Source: an uncultured Eubacteriales bacterium
GTDB taxonomy: Bacteria > Bacillota > Clostridia > Oscillospirales > Oscillospiraceae
Length of the DNA stretch: 18,282 nucleotides
NCBI GenBank assembly: GCA_900540545.1
Contig: UQGJ01000053.1
Coordinates: 1-18,282, forward strand
Direction: 5' to 3'
Numbering within the stretch: position 1 is the first letter of the stretch; each line of letters starts with the position of its first letter. Both the position numbers and the translations under genes were made by a program. A model generated the notes under the pieces. That model saw only the letters and a program-made list of their open reading frames with translations, was not told the DNA's origin and made no database searches. Below are positions 1 through 5,906 of the stretch, piece by piece.

Positions 1-1
1 G

Positions 2-577
2 AAAGTAGGTATAAACTCAGCAATAAACTCACTACGCTTCTTGGCGGCTCCGGCCATCTCCGCCGGGAGAGGTGGGCCACCGGCTCCCGCCCCCGCCCCG
101 GACCCCCGTCCGCCGCTGGTGGACTGCGACGGGTCCCTGCGGGCGGATGAGGCGGGGGCGGGGGCGGTGGGGCCCTTCTCCCTGACCGTTGCCCCCGGCG
201 AGAAGATAGGGATTTACGGCCTCGCCGGGGGCGGAAAGACCGCCCTGCTGCGGCTGCTGTCCGGTACGCAGGCGCCGGAGACCGGCGAGGTGTATTGCGG
301 CGGGGTGGACTGCGCCGGGGTGCAGACGGCCAGCCTGACCTGCTGGGTCCGGCTGGTGCCCCGCGCCGGCGGGGACGCGGTGGCGGAGGCGCTGCGGGAG
401 CACCCGGCCATCCTGCTGGCCGACCACGTGGCGGACCGGGCCACAGCCCAGGCGGTGCTGGACGCGCCGGGGACCGCCGTGCTGGCATCGGCCCGGAGGG
501 ACCTGCTGGCGGGCTGTGGGCGTATCTTCCGCCTGGAGGGCGGCGTGCTGCGGGAGGAGGGGCGCGGCCATGGGTGA
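2..577 (+). CDS. Degenerate ABC-type ATPase domain protein (5' partial)
   Basis: The frame is open to the left edge, so the gene probably starts outside; the first internal start is a TTG at 41 (numbering below from it). A Pro/Ala-rich linker (about 13-25) is followed by a P-loop NTPase of the ABC class. Residues 45-59 resemble the strand before Walker A, and Walker A is intact (GLAGGGKT, 60-67). A Walker B-like strand (ILLADH, 124-129) has Asp-His where ABC proteins have Asp-Glu. The end (about 145-170) resembles the H-loop region, but with Ala where the switch His is expected. Only about 20 residues lie between the Q-loop position and Walker B, so the helical subdomain with the LSGGQ signature is absent. 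I infer nucleotide binding without normal ABC hydrolysis. It could be the C-terminal part of a larger protein. It overlaps the next gene by 8 bases. The first ~40 bases are AT-rich and may not belong to this gene. Confidence 0.6.
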   Translation, partial: KVGINSAINSLRFLAAPAISAGRGGPPAPAPAPDPRPPLVDCDGSLRADEAGAGAVGPFSLTVAPGEKIGIYGLAGGGKTALLRLLSGTQAPETGEVYCGGVDCAGVQTASLTCWVRLVPRAGGDAVAEALREHPAILLADHVADRATAQAVLDAPGTAVLASARRDLLAGCGRIFRLEGGVLREEGRGHG

Positions 578-1172
578 GCGCCTTCAAATCCGGCGGAAGG
601 CCAAGCCGGGGCCGGGGGAGACCATGGAGGCTCTGCGGAAAACCCGGAACACCCCCAAGGGGAAGTCACCCAAGCGGTTGGGGGAAATCGAGATGGGCGG
701 GGGCGGCGTGGAGGTGGGCTACGACGAAAAGCGCCGCCAGCTCCACCTGGCCTTCCTGCGGGAGCGGCGGGAGGAGGCGGCCCGCCGGGTGGTGGACAGC
801 AGCGCGGAGACCCGGCGGGTGAACGGCGTGGAATACGGCAGCAACGACGGCCGGTTTCGCCGGGGGGCGGTGGACCTGCGGGCCGCCCCGGACCAGGATG
901 CGGACAAGCTCCTGCGCCAGCTGCGGCAGACGCGGGAGGGCGGAGACGGCGCCAAGCTGGGCCGGGTGCTGCCCTGGACCCGGCCGGAGGACGAGCGGGA
1001 CTTTGGGCTCCAGCTGAAGGAGACGGTGGAGCCCTTTTGGAGAGTCCGGCGCGGCGGGGACGACGACGTTCCGCTGCTGCGGAAAAAACGGGGAGAGGAG
1101 GAGACGGACGAGGACGGGCCGCCGGAGCCGCCGGCGGATATGGAATCCCAAAATCAAGAGAAAAGGAGTTGA
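570..1172 (+). CDS. Unrecognised charged protein upstream of the sheath gene
   Basis: A 200-residue hydrophilic protein that I do not recognise. The start is the ATG at 570 inside the end of the preceding gene (shared ATGGGTGA), which implies translational coupling. An upstream in-frame start at 516 would overlap the ATPase gene deeply and is less likely. The N-terminus is basic (Lys/Arg/Pro-rich, 1-35). The middle (about 45-165) is rich in Arg and Glu, with helical stretches and a segment with aromatic residues (LPWTRP, then VEPFWRVRR). The C-terminal 30 residues are acidic and probably disordered. There is no signal peptide or membrane segment, so it is probably cytoplasmic. It sits just before the sheath gene, so a role in assembly with the preceding P-loop protein is plausible but is inference. 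Many CIS loci have a DUF4255 tail-terminator near this place, but I see no resemblance to that family. Confidence 0.7.
   Translation: MGERLQIRRKAKPGPGETMEALRKTRNTPKGKSPKRLGEIEMGGGGVEVGYDEKRRQLHLAFLRERREEAARRVVDSSAETRRVNGVEYGSNDGRFRRGAVDLRAAPDQDADKLLRQLRQTREGGDGAKLGRVLPWTRPEDERDFGLQLKETVEPFWRVRRGGDDDVPLLRKKRGEEETDEDGPPEPPADMESQNQEKRS
1161..1168 (+). promoter_or_regulatory. Strong Shine-Dalgarno not matched to the sheath ATG
   Basis: AAAAGGAG lies 9 bases before a GTG at 1178, but that GTG is out of frame with the sheath. The GTG opens a 25-codon frame that ends at 1255, inside the sheath gene. The sheath ATG at 1212 has only GAAGAG directly against it. This ribosome binding site may load ribosomes for the sheath indirectly, through the leader frame. 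Confidence 0.35.
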
Positions 1173-1211
1173 ACAAGGTGCCCGGCGCAGTGACGCCGTG
1201 GACCGAAGAGT

Positions 1212-2924
1212 ATGGCGGAATATTTATCTCCCGGCGTGTATGTGGAGGAATTTGACAGCGGCCCGTCGCCCATGCAGGGCGTGAGCACCAGCACGGCGGG
1301 CTTCCTGGGCGCGGCGGAAAAGGGGCCGGTGTCGGGGGCCCCGGTTCTGGTGACCAATCCGGCGGACTTCGCCCGGAAGTTCGGCGGCTACCTGCAGGAG
1401 AGCGCCTTCGGCGAGTACCGCTACCTGGCCTACGCGGTGAACAGCTTTTTCTCCAACGGCGGCTCCAGGGCCTTCGTCATGCGGGTGGCCCCGGCGGACG
1501 CCAAGGCCGCCCGCATCGCCGCCCCGGACGGCACGGTGGTCTTCACGGCCAAGTCCCCCGGCGCGTGGGGCAACGGCATCAGCGTGACCTTCTCCCCGTC
1601 CAGCAAGGCCAAGACCCAGATCTTCGAGGACCTGGGCGGCACCTACGTGGTGAAGAACGCCGCGGACTTCAACCCCGGTGACGTGGTGGCCCTGGAGGGG
1701 GCGGACAGCGCCGAGTACGGCGTGGTCTCCGCCGTGGACGGCAACCGCGTCACCCTCCGCGCGCCCTTCGAGGCGGCGGAGGTGGTGGACCAGAAGCTGC
1801 TGCCCACCACAGTGCTGCGGACCTGCGAGATGCTGGTGGAGGTGCGCTGTGAGGACACGGTGGAGCGGTATGAGAACGCGTCCTTCAACATCGCGGCGTC
1901 CAACTTCCTGTGCAAGGTCATGTCCAAGTCCGAGCTGGTGGACGTAGCCGCCCCCGCCGGGGAGGACGCCACGCCCCCGCTGGAGACCCTGAGGAGTCTC
2001 TTCGGCGGTGAGGGGGCGGCCCTGCGCCTGGGGCTGGAGGGCGGCGCGGACGGCAGCGCCTCCGCCCTCACCGACGCCGATTTCATCGGCGAGGACAAGG
2101 GCCCCGGCGCCCGGACGGGCCTGCAGGCGTTTTTGGACAACTCCGACGTGAGTCTCATGGCTGTGCCCGGCATCGTCAGCCCCAACGTCCAGCTCTCCCT
2201 GGTGTCCCACTGCGAGCGCCTGGGCAGCCGGTTCGCCGTGCTGGACATCCCCAGGGACAGCCTGTCGGTGGCCGACATCATGGCCCAGCGGGACATCGTG
2301 GACAGCGATTACTGCGCCATGTACCACCCCTGGCTCCAGGTATTCGACCCCCTGGACAAGAAGGACATCTTCATCCCGCCCTCGGGGGCCATGCTGGGGG
2401 TGTACGCCCGGAGCGACAACACCAGGGGCGTACACAAGGCCCCCGCCAACGAGACGGTGGCGGCCTGCACGGGCCTGCGGTGCAATTACAACACCGGCGA
2501 GCAGGACATGCTGAACCCCAAGGGGGTCAACCTCATCCGCCGGATGCCGGGGCTGGGCATCCGGGTGTGGGGCGCGCGGACCGCGTCGTCCAAGCCCCAG
2601 TGGAAGTACATCAACGTCCGCCGGCTGTTCATCTATCTGGAGGAGACCATCAAGGCCAACACCGGCTGGGTGGTCTTCGAGCCCAACGACGAGCTGCTTT
2701 GGATCCGGGTCAAGCGGACCATCGAGGTCTTTTTGGAGGGCGTATGGCGCAGCGGAGCCCTGGCCGGCGGCACGGCGGCGGAGGCCTTCTTCGTGGACAT
2801 CGGACCGTCCACCATGAGCAAGGACGACATCGACAACGGGCGGCTCATCTGCGTCATCGGCGTGGCCCCTGTGAAGCCCGCGGAGTTCGTCATCTTCCGG
2901 CTGACCCAGAAAACTGGAGAATAA
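1212..2924 (+). CDS. Contractile tail sheath protein
   Basis: Forms the outer contractile sheath that shortens to drive the inner tube through a target envelope. The N-terminus MAEYLSPGVYVEE is the hallmark of phage and CIS sheath proteins. At 570 residues it has the conserved N-terminal domain (1-90), an inserted and probably surface-exposed domain (about 90-250), a core around 265-380 with the PWLQVFDP segment, and the conserved C-terminal handshake domain (about 460-570: KYINVRRLFIYLEE, EPNDELLW, then FFVDIGPSTMSKDD). The ATG at 1212 is fixed by the conserved N-terminus and by an in-frame TGA at 1191. It has almost no Shine-Dalgarno of its own. There is a single sheath gene here, whereas Afp-type systems carry three. 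The tube gene follows after 15 bases. The family assignment is secure. Confidence 0.97.
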   Translation: MAEYLSPGVYVEEFDSGPSPMQGVSTSTAGFLGAAEKGPVSGAPVLVTNPADFARKFGGYLQESAFGEYRYLAYAVNSFFSNGGSRAFVMRVAPADAKAARIAAPDGTVVFTAKSPGAWGNGISVTFSPSSKAKTQIFEDLGGTYVVKNAADFNPGDVVALEGADSAEYGVVSAVDGNRVTLRAPFEAAEVVDQKLLPTTVLRTCEMLVEVRCEDTVERYENASFNIAASNFLCKVMSKSELVDVAAPAGEDATPPLETLRSLFGGEGAALRLGLEGGADGSASALTDADFIGEDKGPGARTGLQAFLDNSDVSLMAVPGIVSPNVQLSLVSHCERLGSRFAVLDIPRDSLSVADIMAQRDIVDSDYCAMYHPWLQVFDPLDKKDIFIPPSGAMLGVYARSDNTRGVHKAPANETVAACTGLRCNYNTGEQDMLNPKGVNLIRRMPGLGIRVWGARTASSKPQWKYINVRRLFIYLEETIKANTGWVVFEPNDELLWIRVKRTIEVFLEGVWRSGALAGGTAAEAFFVDIGPSTMSKDDIDNGRLICVIGVAPVKPAEFVIFRLTQKTGE

Positions 2925-2930
2925 AGGAGG
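2923..2930 (+). promoter_or_regulatory. Strong ribosome binding site for the tube gene
   Basis: AAAGGAGG overlaps the sheath stop codon and lies 9 bases before the tube ATG at 2940. It is a near-ideal site, which suits a highly expressed structural protein. Confidence 0.75.
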
Positions 2931-2939
2931 GAAGCATCC

Positions 2940-3362
2940 ATGACGCCTTACAGAAATTTTCGATACCGGGTGGAGATCGACGGCCTGGACGCCGGCGGCT
3001 TCAGCGAGGTGAGCGGCTTCGACGCCACCTTCGACGTGGTGGAGTACCGCCAGGGGGACGACGCGGCCATCACGCCCCGCAAGCTGCCGGGGCTCATCAA
3101 GTACGGCAACGTGACCCTGAAGTGGGGGACCTCGGACAACATGGTGCTGTACAACTGGCTGATGGACATCAACGCCGGTACCATCGAGCAGAAGACCGTG
3201 ACCATCACGGCCCTCACCGAGGATGCCAGCCCTGCGGCCTCCTGGCGGGTCATCAACGCCTGGCCGGTGAAGTACACCGCGCCGGATTTCAACGCCACGG
3301 CCTCTGAGGTGGCCATCGAAAGCCTGGAGCTGGCCCACGAGGGACTGACCCGGACCGCATAA
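2940..3362 (+). CDS. Main tail tube protein (T4 gp19/Hcp-like)
   Basis: Builds the inner tube as stacked hexameric rings inside the sheath. The 140-residue length and the pattern are typical of the T4 gp19-like tail tube family used by CIS: FRYRVEIDGLDAGGFSEVSG at the N-terminus, then FDVVEYRQGDD, a LPGLIKYGNVTLKWG strand, and a C-terminal ASEVAIESLELAHEGL. It lies 15 bases after the sheath gene behind a near-perfect ribosome binding site and is followed by a GC-rich hairpin. Cargo loading in the lumen is known for some CIS, but nothing here shows a cargo. A second gp19-like protein lies at 3981. This shorter one, next to the sheath, is the likely bulk tube subunit. Confidence 0.95.
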   Translation: MTPYRNFRYRVEIDGLDAGGFSEVSGFDATFDVVEYRQGDDAAITPRKLPGLIKYGNVTLKWGTSDNMVLYNWLMDINAGTIEQKTVTITALTEDASPAASWRVINAWPVKYTAPDFNATASEVAIESLELAHEGLTRTA

Positions 3363-3380
3363 CGAACACAGGCCCCCGAT

Positions 3381-3403
3381 CCCGCCCCCCTGACGGGGGC
3401 GGG
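3381..3403 (+). promoter_or_regulatory. GC-rich hairpin between tube and chaperone genes
   Basis: A perfect 9-base stem (CCCGCCCCC pairing with GGGGGCGGG) closes a 5-base loop (CTGAC), in the only intergenic gap over 60 bases in the window. No T-run follows, so it is not a standard terminator. It may protect the 3' end of the sheath-tube message, or attenuate read-through, so that the two bulk subunits exceed the downstream baseplate proteins. The structure is seen; its role is inferred. Confidence 0.5.
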
Positions 3404-3426
3404 GCGGCGGCCGGAAGGAGACGGAA

Positions 3427-3795
3427 ATGGACTTCAGCACCGAGGTGAAATTCACCCTGCCCAGAGGCTACGTGGACGAGAACAACACGGTACACCGGGA
3501 GGGGACCATGCGCTACGCCACGGCGGCGGACGAGATATTGCCCCTCAAGGACCCCAGGGTCCAGCAGAATCCGGGCTATCTGAGCATCATCCTGCTGGCG
3601 CGGGTGGTCACCCGCCTGGGCGAGCTGCCCGCCGTGGACACCCGGGTCATTGAACGGCTGTTCACGGCGGACCTGGCCTATCTCCAGGACCTCTACCAGT
3701 CCATCAACGCGGTGGAGCCGGTGAAGGTCCCGGCGGTGTGCCCCGCCTGCGGCAAGGAATTTTTGGCGGAGGCCCCCACGCCGGGGGAAGGGTGA
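3427..3795 (+). CDS. Tail assembly chaperone-like protein with CPxCG motif
   Basis: A 122-residue protein with a start (MDFSTEVKFTLPRGYVDENN) like the small tail-assembly proteins found after the tube gene in CIS and Myoviridae-type loci. The N-terminal 35 residues look like a beta-rich domain, followed by a helical domain (about 50-95). The C-terminus has a single CPAC motif (Cys105, Cys108) that would be half of a zinc ribbon, so metal binding would need a partner or a dimer. The start has a good AAGGAG site. The stop is embedded in the start of the next gene (GTGA), so the two are translationally coupled. This position matches assembly chaperones that guide tube or tape-measure assembly. 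The function is inferred from position and pattern. Confidence 0.75.
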   Translation: MDFSTEVKFTLPRGYVDENNTVHREGTMRYATAADEILPLKDPRVQQNPGYLSIILLARVVTRLGELPAVDTRVIERLFTADLAYLQDLYQSINAVEPVKVPAVCPACGKEFLAEAPTPGEG

Positions 3796-3977
3796 GCGGT
3801 TATCCCATCGACCGCCTTTACGAGGAGGTGGCCTTTCTGGCCTACTACCTCCACTGGCCCCACGGGGAGCTGATGGGACTTGAGCACGCCGAGCGGGTCC
3901 GGTTCTGCCGGGAGGTCTCCGCCATCAACGACCGGCTAAATGGGGGGGAGGAGCGGGAGAATGTGTTTGAGGTATGA
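3792..3977 (+). CDS. DUF6760-like small CIS protein (61 aa)
   Basis: The start is a GTG at 3792 that overlaps the previous stop by four bases. An in-frame ATG further upstream lies deep in the preceding gene and is less likely. The sequence YPIDRLYEEVAFLAYYLHW, then ELMGLEHAERVRFCREVSAI, resembles a family I recall as DUF6760, a short helical protein in CIS loci just after the CPxCG protein. It is fully helical by eye, with a Trp-Pro turn at 22-23 and a charged C-terminal tail. The coupling suggests that it works together with, and in ratio to, the upstream protein, perhaps like the paired assembly chaperones of phage tails. No slippery sequence that would fuse the two by frameshifting is visible. 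Its biochemical role is unknown. Confidence 0.75.
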   Translation: MSGYPIDRLYEEVAFLAYYLHWPHGELMGLEHAERVRFCREVSAINDRLNGGEERENVFEV

Positions 3978-3980
3978 CAG

Positions 3981-4478
3981 ATGAAAATCACTTCCTTTCC
4001 CTTTTTGAAGGGGAGCAACTACGAGATCGTGCTGCCCATCCGCTTCATCGTCCTGTTCGGGATCGAGGTCATGGGCTTTCAGCGGGTGTCGGGCCTGGGC
4101 AAGGCGGAGGACGTGGACTGGTTCCAGGAGGGGGGCGTGAACGGTCACCCGGTCATGCTGCGGGGCCCCCAGCGCAGCCCCTACCAGCTCCGCTTCAGCC
4201 GGGGGGTGAAGATGAACTCCATCGGGCTGGACTCCCTGCTGTCGCTGTCCGCCGGGATGCCGGACCACTACGGGAGCATGGGGGCGGCCACCAACATCGG
4301 CACCATTCTGGTTCTCAACCAGGAGCGGTCGGTGAAGGCCATCTACGGCTTCGTCTCCCACGGCGTGCTGGAGTGGGAGGTGGACGACCTGGACGCCCAG
4401 GGCGGCGGCGCCCTCATCGAGACCTTTACCGTGGCCCACGACGGGCTGATCAACCTGCCCATCCCCAACTTTCTTTGA
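3981..4478 (+). CDS. Second tail tube protein (gp19-like, Afp5-like position)
   Basis: A 165-residue paralogue of the tube subunit in the T4 gp19-like family. The IRFIVLFGIEVMGFQRVSGL segment matches the N-terminal strand of tube proteins, followed by the WFQEGGVNGHPVMLRG and QLRFSRGVKMNS strands and a C-terminal ETFTVAHDGL. In Afp/PVC systems such a second tube protein forms the first ring on the baseplate, between the hub adaptor and the main tube. Its place before the adaptor gene fits that role. The start at 3981 is three bases after the upstream stop and has GAGGT upstream; another ATG at 3974 is out of frame. The family is secure and the tube-initiator role is likely. Confidence 0.9.
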   Translation: MKITSFPFLKGSNYEIVLPIRFIVLFGIEVMGFQRVSGLGKAEDVDWFQEGGVNGHPVMLRGPQRSPYQLRFSRGVKMNSIGLDSLLSLSAGMPDHYGSMGAATNIGTILVLNQERSVKAIYGFVSHGVLEWEVDDLDAQGGGALIETFTVAHDGLINLPIPNFL

Positions 4479-4487
4479 GGTGAGCCC

Positions 4488-5201
4488 ATGAACACACAGG
4501 CGCGAAAGCCGCCCCCGGGGCGCGGCGCGCTGATTTACCGCCTGCTCCGCCCCCGGCAGAGTACGGTGCTGAACCAGATTGCAGTCACCCGGCAGATGAC
4601 CCAGCTGCTGCGCACCCGGGCGGACCGGGGGGAGACGGCGGCTCTCCGGCGGGAGCTGGAGGAGCTGCGGCGGCGGGTGGGCGGACTCACCGGCCGCGCC
4701 GGATTGGACAGCGCCATCCGCCGGGCGGTGGAGGAGTACCAGCGGCGGCACCCCCTCCCGTCGGCCAAACCGGCCCGGAGGGGGACGGAGACACGGGAAC
4801 GGGCGGCGCCGTGGCTGGTCCTGCTGCCCACCAGGGGCGGCGGGACCGTGCTGCTGCGGACGCCCGCGAAAACGGCCCCGGCCCTGCGCCTGGCCCTGCG
4901 CCGGTGGGTCCGCCCGGAGGCGGAGCAAAGTGCGTCCCCGTCCCCTCTACTCCACCGCCGTCTCGCCCCGGAGCGGGGGCGGACCCGGGGGGCGGAGGAG
5001 GGGGAGCCGGTCCTGGCGGCCCAGCAGGCCCGCCCGGCCCCGGCCAAGGCACCACGGACGGAGTCCGTCACCCGGGCGGAGGTGGAGCGGATGCTCCGGG
5101 ACCTGCCGCCGCCGGACCTGGGGGAGCTGACGGAGCGGGTGACCCGGCGGCTGGAGCGGACCCTGCGCGCCGAGCGACGGCGGGCCGGCCGGGGCGGTTA
5201 A
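4488..5201 (+). CDS. Arg-rich coiled-coil protein of unknown function
   Basis: A 237-residue, very basic protein that I do not recognise as a named family. A predicted coiled coil (about 38-68, with the repeating LRRELEELRRRVGGL pattern) is followed by a low-complexity Arg/Ala/Pro middle (about 85-185). The C-terminal helical motif starts SVTRAEVERMLRDLPPPDL and then runs LTERVTRRLERTLRAERRR. That last stretch resembles Arg-rich helical C-termini I associate with accessory proteins of CIS loci (memory, not checked). It lies between the second tube protein and the hub adaptor. No tape-measure gene is visible elsewhere in the window, so a ruler, inner-tube or scaffold role is possible. The basic, extended, coiled-coil character fits that idea but does not prove it. 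Confidence 0.75.
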   Translation: MNTQARKPPPGRGALIYRLLRPRQSTVLNQIAVTRQMTQLLRTRADRGETAALRRELEELRRRVGGLTGRAGLDSAIRRAVEEYQRRHPLPSAKPARRGTETRERAAPWLVLLPTRGGGTVLLRTPAKTAPALRLALRRWVRPEAEQSASPSPLLHRRLAPERGRTRGAEEGEPVLAAQQARPAPAKAPRTESVTRAEVERMLRDLPPPDLGELTERVTRRLERTLRAERRRAGRGG

Positions 5202-5222
5202 GCGGGAAGGAGGAGGCAGGAT

Positions 5223-5897
5223 ATGGCGGTAAAAGCGCAGATGATATTTGCGTCCCCGGAGGACGAGGGCTGGCTGGGTCCCGCGCCGGTGTCCTTTAAC
5301 CCGGAAACCTTGAGTATTCAGATCGGTTCCGAGGCAAAGACCGGCGGCGGGGCCGTGACCGAGTGCCAGGGGGTCAACCCAAAGAAGGACCAGGAGCCGG
5401 TGATCCAGGTGGGGGGCATCAGCTACAAAACGGTGTCCATGGAGCTGAAATTCGACATGGTGGACCTCTACCGCAGGACGGTCAACGCCCGGAAGCGGCA
5501 GGACTCCATGGATAAGATCAGCGCGGTGGTGTCCTCCTTCGACTCGGCTAATCTGATGCAGTCGGCCATGAGCGGCGTGGGGGTGCTGATGACCCCCACG
5601 GACTACTCCCAGGTGAGCCTGATGAATCCCGATTACAGCTGTTACAGCCTGCTGGAGCAGGCGGCGGCCTGCAATCTGCCGGTGGGCTTTCTGTGGGGTT
5701 CCATGCAGTTCGTGGGGGTCCTGGTGGGCTTTTCCAGCCAGTTTGTCTATTTTTCGGACCAGGGCGCACCCCTGCGGGCCGACGTGTCCATCAGCATCCG
5801 CTGCGGCATAAGCGACCCCCAGGGAGAGGCGGCCATGAAACAGGCCCAGGCCCAGCAGGAGCAGGAGACCGCCCGGGCCCAGCCCGGCGCGGTGTGA
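5223..5897 (+). CDS. CIS tube-baseplate adaptor (CIS_tube domain, no LysM)
   Basis: Connects the tube to the spike hub, as Afp7/Pvc7 do. The N-terminus matches the contractile injection system tube protein domain: a beta strand followed by VSFNPETLSIQIG, then a loop and KTVSMELKFDMVD. The middle has helices and the strand PVGFLWGSMQFVGVLVGFS (about 155-175), ending in DVSISIRCG. The known family usually has a C-terminal LysM domain. This 224-residue copy instead ends in a Gln/Ala/Glu-rich tail (about 200-224) and lacks LysM. It has a GGAGG site and lies nine bases before the hub gene. The only LysM in the window is in the membrane protein at 15753. Confidence 0.85.
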   Translation: MAVKAQMIFASPEDEGWLGPAPVSFNPETLSIQIGSEAKTGGGAVTECQGVNPKKDQEPVIQVGGISYKTVSMELKFDMVDLYRRTVNARKRQDSMDKISAVVSSFDSANLMQSAMSGVGVLMTPTDYSQVSLMNPDYSCYSLLEQAAACNLPVGFLWGSMQFVGVLVGFSSQFVYFSDQGAPLRADVSISIRCGISDPQGEAAMKQAQAQQEQETARAQPGAV

Positions 5898-5906
5898 GGT
5901 GGCGGG

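Noticed and set aside
3381..3403. Rho-independent terminator after the tube gene
   Set aside because: The stem is strong but no T-run follows, and the downstream CIS genes belong to the same operon.
1224..3455. Very long open frames on the minus strand, such as the 743-codon one here and similar ones across the window
   Set aside because: They mirror plus-strand genes of recognised families, have His/Pro/Arg/Gly-rich translations without domains, and arise from GC-rich codon bias.
3738..3977. Longer form of the small DUF6760-like protein starting at an ATG at 3738, or a frameshift fusion with the CPxCG protein
   Set aside because: The longer start lies 54 bases inside the preceding gene with no site, and no X-XXY-YYZ slippery heptamer or pseudoknot is evident. 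The GTGA overlap at 3792 explains the layout more simply.
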